Source: Bolinopsis microptera
Lineage: Eukaryota > Ctenophora > Tentaculata > Lobata > Bolinopsidae
Length of the DNA: 64,000 bases
Direction: 5' to 3'
Assembly (NCBI RefSeq): GCF_026151205.1
Contig: NC_087076.1
Coordinates: 16,959,919-17,023,918, forward strand
How positions within the stretch are numbered: position 1 is the stretch's first letter; each line of letters opens with the position of its first letter. The position numbers and the translations under genes were made by a program. This document shows, piece after piece, positions 26,426 to 39,223 of this stretch. Below the pieces are notes generated by a model. The model saw nothing but the letters and a program-made list of their open reading frames with translations, was not told the origin of the DNA and made no database searches.

Positions 26426-26941
26426 TGTATTGTTGTAAGCTGCTTATTTCCCTAGGAACCAGGACACATTTATGGGATGAGCTAAAAAGCACACAGATCA
26501 TGGCACTGTAAAGGTTAAACTTTAGAATCAGAATAATAAACAATAAATATCTTGAATCAAACAGAACACTTGAATTAACGAAGTCCTATATTCTGATGCA
26601 CGAGTGTCAACCGATGCCCCTCGATTGGAGAAAGCATGTTGAAATGAACACCTTCCAGGGGTTTTCAGACATGCTATAAATGTGCTTTGCTGATAAAGAT
26701 GCCTGAAAAGTAATTGGCCTGTTTTAATGCTGCCGAACACAAGCTAAGTCAACTTACAGGGAATATATCAAACTTGATAATAGTATGTCAACATCGCATA
26801 ATATAGTGTATATAGTGTCGGTCAACAACAATTATTACTGTATGGTGTCAGAAAGGGAAAATTTAAACAACAGCGCTCAATTTGTACAGTGTGGTCTAAG
26901 TGCGATGTAATAGTGTTAATCTAAATATGCGCGGCACACTT
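26426..26941. other. Upstream flank of the proposed ZAK first exon, no gene seen
   Basis: If the exon at 26377-26425 is real, this is the ZAK 5' flank. A 70-codon minus-strand frame here (26528-26740) resembles no family I know and is not supported. Confidence 0.4.
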
Positions 26942-27340
26942 CTGCCGTTTTCTGACAAAAGTGCTTAAGTAACATTTTGGAAATTTCGGGTTTTTTGGTC
27001 TAACTTTTGTTTTTGGGTCAAGAACTATCCCTGAGGACCATTGGATACATTCGCCGACCCCCCAAAACCCCCTTTTTGGAACCCCCTAAAATGCAAAAAA
27101 TGGTCATTTTTCTGAGAAAAGTGCTTAAGTAACATTTTGGAAAACGGGTGCCGTTTATTTCAAAAATGGTGCCATTTCGGGAACTGAAAACGGTGGCATT
27201 GTTTTCTACGTCCAAAACTGGCCTAGTGACGGCAATTTGGTGATCGTGGGTCTTTTGGCCTGGGAAAAAACAATTTATGTCACTTAAGCACTTTTGTGAA
27301 AACGGGCTCGTTTTCTCACAAAAGTGCTTAAGTGCCATTA

Positions 27341-27878
27341 CCTTACAAGACTTTTTCATAACGTACGAAATGCGACGGTTTTCCCGAAATTTCGCCATAT
27401 TATCGGACCGCCAAAATTTCGGTCGTCGTAATAGAATCCGTCGCATTATTTTTAGCTCATTCCAATAATTGTGGCTTCATCGATTCATTTTGTTCTTGAA
27501 AAGTTAGTGATATGATGGTGGGACAAATAATCACAATATTCCATGATGAATTTAATGTCAAGTAATACGCTTATCCGAGAATCTTACTCCTGGGAGTACA
27601 CTGGAGAACAGCGTGAAACTGAAAGAGTCGAGCCGGACCCCTTAAGTATAGAGGAAGATGAAGATATCGATTTACAAGTTTCATTTTGTTTCAACATGAT
27701 TTTACCGATTTTTAGAAAATTTTGAATTTCCTTTGTGTCAGAAAACAAAATGATGAAAAATACCCTTATTTTCTGTGACGTCCGAAATGTGACGGTTTTT
27801 GTTCAATTTCGCCATATTTTCGGACCGCCAAAATTTCGGTCGTCGCAAATTGGTCCGCCACAAAAAAGTCTTGTAAGG
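27341..27878. mobile_element. 538-bp TA-flanked MITE nested in the 3-kb transposon
   Basis: The ends CCTTACAAGACTTTTT and AAAAAGTCTTGTAAGG are inverted repeats, with TA on both outer sides (27339-27340 and 27879-27880), as in Tc1/mariner-type insertions. Subterminal blocks with GACGGTTTT, TTTCGCCATATT and CGGACCGCCAAAATTTCGG occur near both ends in the same orientation. A 60-codon frame at 27543-27725 is not recognisable. Confidence 0.75.
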
Positions 27879-28160
27879 TATACGTTTAATTAAATGTTGA
27901 TTCTGCCAACTGAAACTATATAATCAGTACTAACAAATCTACATTTTCACGGCGGATCGATTGGTGATGGTCATAAACTTCAGAAACGCTAGCTTCGCCG
28001 TCAAAATTGCCGATTTGTCAAAGCAGAACGTTTCAAAATATACTTCATAATTTGCTCTAAAATGTTTTATTCTCTTATAAGTTGAGACTGGCGGGATTAT
28101 CGACAGGCAAGGGAACATTACCAAAGAGATAGAAGCGATTTGCTTCACTGCTCCTTCTCT

Positions 28161-28996
28161 GTTGATATGGAGAAAGTTCTTTTACTACCACACATGCCGG
28201 AGTACAAGGAGGCGATTTTTTAAAGACGCCTTGTCACATTTAACGAGACCTTCGCGAGGCTGGGGTCAGACGGAGCTCCTTTAGCGATTCTTTGGAATGA
28301 GTCAATCGCAGGAAGGAAAGATGAGAATGTGTCCTCGACTTGGATAAGGGCAATAAAACATTTTGCCAGTTGGCAAGATTGGTGGTAGCAGATTTGGGCA
28401 GACAATTGTTCTGCTCAAAACAAGTGTTGGACTTTATTTACTGCCCTATGTTCAATTATCAACAGCCCAGATGTTGACCTGGACAAGATAACGGTCAAGT
28501 ATCTAGAGCCAGTGCACACCTTTATGAGTGCAGACTCATTCCACCATAAAGTGGAGTTGTCCATTAAACAATCAGGTCAACTTCATGATTATAAGGACTT
28601 TGTTCAGGCAGTTGAACAGGTGGGTACTGCGATAAGCAAGAACTGCACAGACTTTGAAACGTGGCCAAGGTCCTAGTACGGAACAAGCAACTAAAAAACT
28701 AAAGATGTTAAAGTTGTAAGTTTCCAGCGTGGGTCTGTAGAAATGGAATGGAAAACAAATCATGACGAGGTTTCCCTTCATTTCACTCCATTTCTCAGAC
28801 AAAAAGACGAGAGACTCATTTCCATAGGTTGAAAAATAGCTTTCGCCCAGGAAGAGCCCCGGGGGATAGCTACTCCCAAAAAACAAGACATTATATACGT
28901 AAACTGTGCAGGCTTATGGCCCCGAGTAGTAGGGTATTCTGGATGAACTTGCCTGATAGTACAGATATAACAGATCTTAATCGAGTGTTTGACTAA
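28161..28996 (+). pseudogene. Decayed transposon protein resembling DUF7869-type RNase H-fold domain
   Basis: One frame reads coherently from 28161 to 28676 with two in-frame stops, after KEAIF and after DWW. Conserved-looking blocks are DMEKVLLLPHMPE, LAILWNESIAGRKDENV, WADNCSAQNKCWTLFTAL and YLEPVHTFMSADSFHHKVE. They recall the DxxK...ADNCxxQNK...GHTxMxxDxxH pattern of transposon-encoded proteins annotated as DUF7869 in invertebrates. Further decayed matches (KKQDIIYVNC, FWMNLPDSTDITDL) continue in shifted frames to about 28996. It is the likely ancestral transposase of the surrounding TIR element; family naming is from memory and moderate. Confidence 0.55.
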
Positions 28997-29341
28997 AAAT
29001 CATCTATTTCTTGTATTATTTACCATTTATTTATGTACAACAATTATGTTACATTTTTATACGCTTGTTTTTCTTTGCCTCGCGTTACGATATCAATAAT
29101 TCGCAAATCATTGGTCTTTATGAAGAAAGCCTCATCTGAGTTCTTAATTTAATTTCTAAAGAAAGAAAATTATTTATTATTATCCCGTACTTTCACCAAT
29201 CAACTCTTCGTTGAAATGCTGGTAGAATTCCGACTATTTTTTAATCCGCTGGGGAGAAGGGAGTGTTTTCGTGTTCTTAAACCACCACCAATCAATTTGT
29301 CGTAAAATTTTAGGTCAGAATGATCGCAGATAAAGTTCCCA

Positions 29342-29720
29342 CTAATGTGGCTGTACTTAAGCACTTTTCTCAGAAAACAAAATTTTTAAATTTTCTATTT
29401 CAGCGTGTCCCCTATTTACAACTAATGTTTCATCACAACAGTTTTAGGCTAATTTTTCGTTTTACTTTCGATGACCAATGGTTTGAACGGGTCATTTTCA
29501 TCAGAACATGGAGCTTTTGCTGATGTGGCTGTACTTAAGCACTTTTCTCAGAAAACGAATTTTCAAATTTTCTATTTCAGCGTGTCCCCTATTTACAACC
29601 AATGTTTCATCACAACAGTTTTAGGCTAATTTTTCGTTTTACTTTCGATGACCAATGGTTTGAACGGGTCATTTTCATCAGAACATGTAGTATTTGCCGA
29701 TGTGACTGTAATTAAGCACT
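29342..29720. repeat. Tandem repeat, period about 178 bp
   Basis: Two nearly identical units start at 29342 and 29521 with ATGTGGCTGTACTTAAGCAC, and a third partial unit starts at 29698. They lie in the right subterminal part of the 3-kb transposon and each contains one copy of its CTTAAGCACTTTT motif. Confidence 0.85.
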
Positions 29721-29989
29721 TTTCTAAGAAATTCAAACTATAATTTGTGATTTTGAGGCACTTTCAAGAAAACAACAATTTTTCAAGAAAGTTAGGATGA
29801 TGAAACCTTGTCAGAAGTCTCAAAAGTCGACAAAGTACCTTAGAAACATAGTGGGTGCAGTTTAAATTGGACAGTAGCTAGCCCAGAGCAATTACGGAAT
29901 TGAAATCTTTAACCTCAATTTGCACAAAATGAACCTTGTGTTACTTAAGCACTTTTGTCAGAAAACGGCAGACTTGCACTTAGGGTTAA

Positions 29990-30289
29990 CTTATAGGTTT
30001 ATAACCTACCAAGACGCGCGCGCCGAGTTGAACTCGTCGACTAATATTTGAAACAAATATTTTACGAGTATCACCCGTTAAAATAACCGTTGACGAGTCC
30101 AACTAAATTTTGACGGATGTTACTCGTCTTAATTTCTTCGAAGTAGCGCGCGCCGCTTTCTTCTCGAAATCATGATACTGGCCCGACGGCAAGTTCTACG
30201 AAGTAGCGCGCGCCGGGCCAGATCATTAACAATGGTCAAACTAAACTCGGTGCGCGTCTAGTCTTGTTGGTAAGTTATAAACCTATAAG
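29990..30289. mobile_element. 300-bp MITE with CTTATAGGTTTATAAC ends
   Basis: The inverted ends are CTTATAGGTTTATAACCTACC at left and its near-perfect complement at right. The interior is rich in GACGCGCGCCGAGTT and CTCGTCAAC-type palindromes. Related fragments lie at 31245-31325, 33990-34060 and 34131-34245, so it belongs to a dispersed GC-rich foldback family. Confidence 0.65.
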
Positions 30290-30997
30290 ACCTTACTTAG
30301 CTTGCTAGTCTATTGCTCGCTCCTAGACAACACAGGGATCGTCATTTCATTTAATAATAATCAATAATGGCGAAAGCCACGATACGGCCGCGCACTCGTT
30401 GCTCTTGCGCGGTGCGGTGGGCTTACAACTTGTAGCGCGATGCACTACCAACTGCTGGGTCGCGCCCGCATCCAATAATGCGCGCATCCAATAATGCTTC
30501 TCACAACCACATGCAGATCGGCGAGATGCGAAGGATTGACATCGTGAATCAAGCTTACAACCTGAGAGGCAAGGGGAGATTATATATATAATATATATTC
30601 AAAAAAAGTTATGTATAACGGTGCGGAGTAAATAAATTTGATCAATGCATGACCTGTTCTTCCTGAAGTTGAACGCACACTGATTTGCTCTAACCAGAGC
30701 CCTCTCGCTTGCAGTAGCAACAAGCGCGTCACGCAGTACGCGTAGGCACATGGCTATGTGAACACACTGATTTGTGATTGTCGTAGCAAACCTACAAACC
30801 TTCTAAACCGTCATTCATGCATCATGCATTGTGATATAATATAATGATGTAATATAATATAATGATATGATTTGATACAGTTTAGATGCCGTATAGTAGA
30901 TCTAATATATATAAAAGTAATCAAGCATGTTAAATCACTTTACAGTCTAGTTGATCTTCGAGATTTTTCTAAAATTTGGGTTAGGCCTATAATAGGG

Positions 30998-31232
30998 TTA
31001 CTGGGCCGCGCTCAGCTTGTCATTCCGCCTAATCTCTATTATGAACATGATAGCCTGAGGTCCCCAGGTAAGCCTAGGGTTAGGGTTGGAATTAGATAAG
31101 AGTGTTAGGGTTTCGAATAGTCGTTCAGGGCCGGCCTTACCTGGGGACCTCAGGCTATTATGTTCATAAACGTTATAAACATAGAATAGAGATTCAGCGG
31201 AATGAAAAGCTGATATGAGCGCGGCCCAGTAA
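30998..31232. repeat. Foldback repeat with arms of about 75-95 bp
   Basis: The left arm 30998-31072 is the inverse of 31136-31232: the arm has TTACTGGGCCGCGCTCAGCTT at its outer end and CCTGAGGTCCCCAGGTAAG at its inner end. Single-arm relatives occur at about 31835-31875, 33345-33400 and 45590-45672, the last inside an intron of the second glutaminase-like gene. Confidence 0.75.
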
Positions 31233-31476
31233 GTTAACGGGTGATACTCCTAAAATATTTGGACCGTCGACGAGTTCAACTTGGCGTGCGTCCTGGTAGG
31301 ACGGTAGGTTATAAACCTACAAACCGGACAGTGTTTTAAATTGATTGACAATGTCAATCCATCGATATTGTTTCTTTGCGAAGCAGAGCCACGATCGACG
31401 ATGCGAAGCAAAAATTGACGATGCATGAAGAATCGACGAAGCAAGAATCGACTATGCGAAGCAAAAATACTAAGTC

Positions 31477-31565
31477 GCGCGGCGCGTCGAAGCGGCGAAG
31501 TCATCATATGTTTAAAAATACATATTACACAATTTGGAGGACTTCGCCGCTTCGACGCGCCGCGC
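31477..31565. repeat. GC-rich hairpin, 26-bp perfect arms
   Basis: The arms at 31477-31502 and 31540-31565 are perfectly complementary (GCGCGGCGCGTCGAAGCGGC and onward), with a 37-bp AT-rich loop. They sit within a stretch of repeated GCGAAGCAA/TTGCTTCGC words (31370-31625). Confidence 0.85.
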
Positions 31566-33017
31566 AAACTAGCATTCTTGCTTCGCATCGAAGACAAGAT
31601 CGTTGCTTTGCTTCGCAGAGCAACAATCTGGAAGGGTTGACATCGTCAATCAAATACACAATACAACACAATTATAACTTGCTAAACTTGGCATGGAAGA
31701 TGCTGTCGCTTTAATTAACCTGGCACACCAATCCCAATGCGGCGCGCGGCTCTCTTTTCGAGATTCTCAGCTCGTAGTCATACGTGAGAGTAGCGAGCAT
31801 TAGACTACAGACTAGCAAGCTAGGTAACGCTTTTTTACCTTCGGCGGAATGACAGGCTGAGCGCCGCCCAGTAATGTACGTTACACATCTAATCATGACC
31901 TTGCACTTGAAGGTCATGTTATCCAGATCCGAGGTATTTGTCGATAGATGCAAGATGGGTCCTGGTATGCATAGCAAGGGAATACTTGCTGAGCTTATAT
32001 ATATATATATTTTTTTTTTTTTTTTATTTATTTTTATATATATACCCAGGAAACCCTACCGGCTGGGGTATATCTCCAAAAGTAAAATAGATAGAACCTT
32101 CCGGTTTTCAACAAAATGTCCGTCTCGTAAATTTAAAGGAGGCTCCCCAGGAGCACAATTGGGGACAACTTAGATTTTGATTTAAAGCGAAAAGTTTGAT
32201 TTTCGGCTAAATTAAAGATCGCAGCTTTTAAACTTTGCAAAGTCATGTCGTTGTCATGACTACTAAACTAAATGCAGCGTGTGAAAGGTAAACTCGATGT
32301 GACGCGCGACGCCATACGTGCTGTTGAAAATCTATCACATCTAGCAAGCCCAGCAGGCGGTAAGGTTTTCTGGGTAGGCGAGAGAGCTGAGAATTCATAT
32401 TTCAGCTGCAAAAGAAAGCAGAAGGAAGGGGGGAGAAGGGGAAGGGGGGGGGGGGGGGGAGTTGCAGGGAGGTAGGGGGATGTTTTGCGATATAAGACTT
32501 ATAATTTCGGCGGAAAATGTATGAAGTTTTAAAAGTCGATTTTGAGGGCGAAGATCGCGTTTTTACCTACCCATCCAGAAGTCCCCTTTCTTGTTGGCGA
32601 AATTCTCTACTTTCTTTTGATATTTTAAAATTGAAATTTGACTTGATTGGTGGAGAGTTATGGTTTGTCAAAGTGAACGTTTTAAAATGAGAGCGCAAAT
32701 TCTTTTAAACGCGCGTAGGTTCGGCCTATATTATTAATATTAGAACAAGGTCGTTGTAAAACAGATTACACATGAAAATACGTCACTCACAACTCAATTC
32801 ATTCAGCCTCATGTTTAATTTCGCTCCTACTAAATCGCTCGCCCAAATTTTAAGAAATTTCTTGTGAAAATGCCCTTTGGGTATAAAATTGATCTCGATC
32901 GGTGTATTTTTGGACACTGATTCCGAATAACCCCTCATGACGTAGGGTAAAAATGCTTCCCTGGAGAGTTATGGGCAAAAAACCGTTTTGAATTCGATTG
33001 TTTAGTGTTTAGGGCTT

Positions 33018-33102
33018 GGGTTAGGGTTAGGGTTGTGGTAAGGGTAATGAATAGCTTTTGGGTTATACTTATGGTTAGGGTTAGGGTTAGGATTAGGGTT
33101 TA
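33018..33102. repeat. Short interstitial TTAGGG arrays
   Basis: Two runs of the metazoan telomere word TTAGGG (about 33018-33035 and 33074-33100) are separated by 40 bp. They are too short and internal to be a telomere. Confidence 0.8.
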
Positions 33103-33708
33103 TGTAAAACCGTTTTGTACGGCTGCAAAACCATAAAAACCAAAGTCACGTGAAATTTTTGGGCGAGCGAATTAGTAAAAGCCGTTTACTTTATAGTTTA
33201 AATATTTCATAGAGCGAAAGTTTATTACAAAATTAAATTTAAAATTTTTGAAAAAGCATGTAATTGTATAGTAAAAAGCATGTAATTGTATAGTAATAAT
33301 AAGTAAAACGTACTAGTAGCTCACGTGTCACGCATTTACCTGGGGATTTACGCATTTACCTGGGGACCTCAGGCTATCAATATCATTTTCATAAACATAG
33401 AATAGAGATCAGTAAGTCACGCATGCATTAAAATTTTCAAGTAAACCTTGGACACGTCGACACGATGATCGATTCAAAATGCATCAAATGCTACATTTCA
33501 AAGGATTAAAAACATGCTTATAAAAAATAAAATGAAATAACATAATTGATAATACATATCAGTATTACTCTTTTCACTTAAGTTATAAATATATAGTCAG
33601 TTTCGCTGCTAGAGATACTGATAATATAATAAAATACATTTTCGTCGCCCTAATTAAATCAAACTTGAAACTGTTTAAACAATTATCAAGATTTACTTTT
33701 TTCATGGT

Positions 33709-36700
33709 TTAGTTTCCAATAATGGCGGCCCCTGTCTGAGCTCCCTTACGTTGGAGAAGAGTACTAATCTGCTGATTATTGTACTTGAAAGCGTCGTCGA
33801 GGGGTGTGTTCTCCCAACGATCCACTGGGTTGACGTCAACATGGCATTTATCTATCAGAAATTTCACCACGTCAAGCTGACCTGTAAAAATTGATTACTT
33901 GGCATCAAGTACTCTTAGTCTTATCAACTTTTGAATCAGCCCTAACTCCTTACCTAGCTTGCTAGTCTATTGCTCGCTTCTCTGTTCAGGAATTAACGGG
34001 TGATACTCGTAAAATATTTGTTTCAACTCGGCGAGTGTCCTGGTAGGTTATAAACCTGCAATTCAGGAAGCTTAAAAAGCTTAAAAAGAGCACCGCTCAC
34101 AGGGATTGGCATGCCAGGTAACTTACCACTTAACGGGTGATACTCGTAAAATATCTGTTCCATATATTGGTAGGTTTACAACCTACCAGGACCGTTGACG
34201 AGTCCAACTCGGCGCGCGTCCTGGTAGGTTGTAAACCTACAACTTACCACCACAAACAGCAAGATGAAGGGCAGTACGGCCGTCATAGTCGGGATAAGCG
34301 AAGTTTACACCTTCTTTGAGATACCGATATAGTGTCGTCATCGTTCCTTGGTATGCAGCAAAGAGCAGAATCAGACTCTGTTGGTCCTAACAGAAATTTA
34401 ATCGTTTAATTTTGGAAACAAGATTATTATAATAGGTAGCGGTAATAACTTAATGCAGGGCCGTGGATTTAAATTTCGCTTTCGGCACATCTCTTCTTCA
34501 CTTTTCACGAAATCAAGGACTATTCAAGCCCCATCCTCAACAAAAATGGTACACAGGAGAAATTCTCAAACCTTGGTTTCGTGGAAGTCCTTTCTCCTGG
34601 GGTCGATTTTGGTTCTGGATCTATCAGAAGGATCGAACTGGTGGAATACGAACCTATCCGTGAACAACTTGCAGAACTGAACCCCTCTAACAGAGTTTCT
34701 GCTCCTATCAAGTCTGGGCGAGTAGATACACATTCCCAGGACGTTGGGGATCACCACCATCAGCGCTCCTGACACGTTCGATTTGGCTGGCAGTCCGACC
34801 TGTGAGGAAAAGATTGTTGAAAACAGGCAAAATTTAGGGGGAGTGTTAAAAATATAAAGCAATCTGAGATAAAACTGAAATAAATTTACTACTACACGCA
34901 CGTCACGCAGGACAATTGTCAAGAAATACAGTCTAATGGGTTAGCTTTTCAAACTTTCTGACCTCAAACATGAACTCTCCACTGTAATCGTTAACCCCAC
35001 AACAGTTCATCATACTGAGACAGTTCCTCACAGCTTCAGGATACACCACTTTCTCTCCAGTCAGTGGACAGAGTCCACCAGATGCCAATGTAGCAGCCAT
35101 CACAGAAGCGGCGTCACATGACATATCAATTGCACTGTAGTGGATGAAAAGTTCCATTGTTTGTTCTAGCGAGTCCGCCTGGAAGTGGAATGATAATTGT
35201 CAGTTTTTAATGGAATTTTATGTCTATCTTGGTTACATATTTGGAATAGCATACATAGTCACAAATTTGCTACCCAGTTACTTGAGAGATACAAATTGAT
35301 AAAATCCAAGGTCAGAGTATAATTGTGGTAGAAAATAGGAACGTTAATCATCTTGTGGAAACGACATTGTAAATTTTAATCCGATTACTGAATAAGCTCC
35401 GTCTCTCCTTGCGGGCGGTACCGCGATATGCTACCCTATTTTGATGACATTCATATCTCGTAATTATTCAAATATATTTCGGCCTTCAAGTGCCAAGAAA
35501 TGAGCTGCAAACCTGTCTGATGACAACATGTCTTCTAGTGCTTCCAACATTTAACCGTAACAAGCGTCCAATATGAAGTACTCTTAACCAGCAGTTATAA
35601 AATTTAATTTAATTTCATAAACTAACGTTAGCCTCTTTGTTGAAACATCCATTCTCCCGTAAGTAATGACCGATGGCGTACAGTCGATTGGAATGGTCTT
35701 TCAAAGAGAGGGCTAGAGAGTTGTTAAACCCGACATACTCCTTCCCACAAAACCTGCGAATAATCTGACGACTGACGTGCAAGGAGTAGGGATAGAGCCT
35801 GATTTGTTTTAAAAATGGGCGCCCGGTAAAAAGATAGCATTAGTGAAGGAAGATCTAATTTTCTTAGTATGTCATTGTTGTAGGTAGGTACGTGAAATTT
35901 CAGTTTGGGGTGGTAGGATGTGGATTGTGGAATGATGATACTCGCTGGTAGCAGCTCCTCACTCAGCTGTACATCAACAATTAATGCTGTTGCTGTAAAT
36001 TGCTAAATAACAAACTAAGGTATACTCACTGCACACATTTCTTGAGGAAGTATTCAAATCTCTCTGAGAAGCAAAGGCTTGGTTTCATGAGGGAAGCCAT
36101 GGTTAGTCCTCCAGTTAGAAGCAGAGGATTGTGAGGTTTCTTGTTTTTTAGGTTCAGGGCCTCTCCTTCCGAACCACTGGGTTCTTTTCCGATGTACCTA
36201 TATAGTGAGAATACAGTTGATACGGCGTTAAAAAGAAGGACGAATTTTAGCAGTATTATTTGTAGGCAAAGGAAACAAAAGTTTATATTTTCATTGGTCA
36301 TCTCACGCCAAGTATTGTTACTAACTGGTGGACGTAGTCTACAGATTTCTCGGTGCAAGTCAGAGCGTACAACAAAACACGGTTAAGGTCCTGGATCGGA
36401 AATGTTGTTTTGGAATCACCCAATGACAATCGTTGTCCGTCAACCGTACAAATGGATATGGCGTACTTTTCTGGATCAACTTTCGCCATTTGTGGCGTTA
36501 GATCGGCAACCTGGATGTTTGCTTAGATCATTTTATGAACAAGTTATATATTTGTTTGATGGGCATGTAGAATTCAATATACTCGCTAACAATAAATAAA
36601 AACTGCAGTCAGTTTTTACTTTACTCACCTTTCCATGTTTTAAGGATTTGCACTCATCGAAAATTTCCTTGATAACTGAAGTGAACTCACACCATTTAGG

Positions 36701-37892
36701 GATGACCAAATTTCCACAAATAGCTTGTGTTATAAACACCATGTTCGATGACAGACACCTAAAATATTTGTTCGTTTGGAAATTTTCTCCAAATTCGACT
36801 TAAATAACCTACTAAGATAAACTTATGGGCGGGTACGAGCGAATTCTCAGATGAGTTTCATGAGTAAAATCACATTAACTATGATTAAGTAGCCACTTCA
36901 ATTCCAACTTACTTCTTGAAATCTTCCATGCACAAGACTTCTGGGATACTTTCAGGGTCGTGTCCTAATGCTTTAATCTTATCTATAGTATCTTTGAAGC
37001 GAGGATCACTTAGAGGGCGCAGCCCGTTCCTGTTTAGTCCCTGAAATGTAAACAATTTAAAAGTTCGCTGATAAAGTACGAAATACAAATAGTTCTTTTC
37101 AATATAAAGAACGAAATTTTGATTTACAAATATTTCGTTAAATGGCAAATATGACTATTCCAAAAGTCAAAAGAACATGTTTAGCAGAAATATTTTTTGC
37201 CAAGACTATCCTCTGCAAGTAAAAGATTACATTCAATTATATTATTTACTTTACAGATGTACATACTTTCAAAGTTAACTAATCAGGTATACGGTGTAAT
37301 TTAGTCTTAAAGAATAAAGATATATGTTTTGTTATTGCATTTAAAGGATAATGACTTAAGAATAATAATTCGAAACTGAAAGACACTCATAACTAAAAAT
37401 ATATTGGCATTGAGATCCGAGGTATGAGTTAACGTAAGTCTTACGATGTACCGATGGAGTTGTTAATTACAGTTTTACAGACTAAAACTAAAACTTACGT
37501 GAAGAAATTTAGCAGTGGAGACATCAACCCCATCCTCTTCTAAAAACTCGACTAAGAGACTTTCGTCGATAGAACTGCTGGCAACATTACTCACTTCCGA
37601 GCTGAAGAGAACAAACGTTTGGTATGCTGTTCATTTAAACTCCTGTAAATAAATCTGGACAAGTGCCAAAAAAATCATCGAAAACTAATAAAGAAGGTGT
37701 TACCAGAAAGGTACGATTCGTGAAGTTATGCAGGCGCCGATCTAGGGTCAGGTCGGTATGATTATGAAGATGAAATATTACGTACACAGCCTTGCTAGTA
37801 ATAGGTACCCCCAGAAATCCTGCTCCATCTGTTTCTGTCTTCTGGACCATTCCACGACCTGACTTGGGTTTATTAATTTTACTCTGGACCAT
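33709..37892 (-). CDS. Glutaminase-like protein, copy A (predicted catalytically dead)
   Basis: Eleven minus-strand exons with consistent phases (37786-37892, 37499-37601, 36913-37040, 36629-36758, 36326-36510, 36030-36197, 35627-35753, 34963-35178, 34572-34799, 34248-34386, 33709-33881) give 567 residues. The layout is that of animal GLS: EF-hand-like N-terminal region (about 36-110), glutaminase fold (about 135-460; SVMAATLASGGLCP, GKEPSG, AIGHYL), then ankyrin repeats (DYDGRTALHLAV, DRWENTPLDDAF). GLS normally makes glutamate from glutamine in mitochondria. Here the Ser-Lys dyad is Asp197 and Arg200 (PIQDLNRVLLY). The positions of human Tyr249, Asn335, Glu381, Asn388, Tyr414 and Tyr466 are Leu160, Leu245, Leu291, Leu298, Phe327 and Asn379. 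The reading frame is intact, so a non-catalytic role is more likely than decay. ATG 37892 was chosen because copy B shares it; an upstream ATG at 37913 is not conserved. Confidence 0.88.
33990..34245. repeat. GC-rich foldback fragments in copy A intron 10
   Basis: Repeats of AACGGGTGATACTCGTAAAA (34001 and 34133) and GGTAGGTT(A/T)(A/G)TAAACCT palindromes fill the intron up to the donor of exon 10 at 34247. The corresponding intron of copy B lacks them, so they arrived after the duplication. Confidence 0.65.
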
Positions 37893-38896
37893 GATACAAG
37901 AGCTGGTCAACATTCAACACAAAGCCAAAAAAACAAAATGACAAATAGTAAGGAGTAAGCATATTTATCAAGTTTATAGTAATCTTATATTAAGAAGATG
38001 CTATGATTAAACCAACTTAATTTAATTATCAGAACGGAACGATATCACAATGCTGGCAAGCATTACCGTCGCCCTTATATTCACAATACTATTTACCCCC
38101 TATACTATTATATCCCCTTTATTGATTTCCAGGCATTAAGACTCATCGAAAGTAGATCAGCAGGTACATTTAAGTTCAAAACATTCTAATTCAATGTTAA
38201 AGATGACAGGAATAAGAAATAGTTATATGGAGGTTTTTAAGAAATTTGCGCAAAATACGCGCCAGCATGTTATACGAAATTAGGTAAAAAACCCAAAATC
38301 GCCATATTCAGGTGCCTTAAAAACCATGTTAAAATTGAGTTAGAGATCTGAAACTTTGCAGGGCGTCTAGACCTTGTCCAAATCGACTGTAAAAAAATTT
38401 CATGTTTCAGGAGTATCGTGAAGTGGGTTTTCTGGAACCCCTGTTTTACAACAGATTGTCGTGAAGATGTATATATATATAATATAGACGCTTTTTGCAG
38501 TCAATTGTAGCCTACATTTAAGTGTCCGTAGACTCGAAAGTATAAACGATACAGTCATCTCGAACCACAGGTTTTAAAGATAATCGTTTAAGCTTTAGTT
38601 TACATTGTATTGAAAAATAATTTAACGTCATCATCATCACTTGATGACGTCATCAAATTAAGTGTTTTAAAAACTTGATTTTTGACAAAGTAACAACTTT
38701 TCAAATCGATTTTACGCTATTAAGGAGTAATTTTGTTCAAAATCTGAGGACATTTTCATCTTAGATAATTGTTCAAGCATTCCGAAAATCTACCGGAATA
38801 GTTTCCTACCTTGCTCCTTCATAAAGATATTTGCTATTGAAGTTAGTGCTTTTTTGAAGAATAATTTTATAAAAACACAAAAGTTGTGAATTAGTA

Positions 38897-39223
38897 TTTG
38901 ACCAAAACCCATAATCATGGGTAGAGTGAACCGCTGCCAGTGTCTCTCTTTTCCAAACAAAAGAAAATGATATTAATTTGAGGAACTGTCCGCAAATGCA
39001 AATTGATACCGAGAATGAAATCGGTCGCTCGCTTTTCCCATTCAATAAGCTTTATTACAATACGTAAGCCGTGAATGAATGGGAAAAGCGAGCGACCGAT
39101 TTCATTCTCGGTATCAATTTGCATTTGCGGACGGTTCCTCAAATTAATATCATTTTCTTTTGTTTGGAAAAGAGAGACACTGGCAGCGGTTCACTCTACC
39201 CATGATTATGGGTTTTGGTCAAA
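38897..39223. mobile_element. 327-bp palindromic MITE, copy 1
   Basis: Starts TTTGACCAAAACCCATAATC and ends with the exact complement, with TA on both sides. The two arms of about 140 bp are near-perfect complements around a short loop (ATAAGCTTTATTACAATACG region). Confidence 0.88.

Larger units (their letters stand above)
26942..29971. mobile_element. 3.0-kb DNA transposon with 30-bp TIRs
   Basis: The ends are inverted repeats starting CTGCCGTTTTCTGACAAAAG and running on through TGCTTAAGTAACA. ACTT occurs directly outside both ends (26938-26941 and 29972-29975), a possible 4-bp target duplication. The motif CTTAAGCACTTTT recurs in both orientations near both ends (about 26960, 27120, 27290, 27320, 29357, 29535, 29712, 29948), like subterminal transposase-binding repeats. 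It contains a decayed coding frame on the + strand (28161-28996) and a nested MITE (27341-27878). Confidence 0.75.

Noticed and set aside
27018-27446. 142-codon minus-strand frame
   Set aside because: It lies in the subterminal repeats of the 3-kb transposon and overlaps the nested MITE boundary; composition is repeat-derived.
33018-33102. Telomere or subtelomere signal
   Set aside because: Only a few interrupted TTAGGG units lie between ordinary repeats and genes; interstitial telomere-like runs are common.
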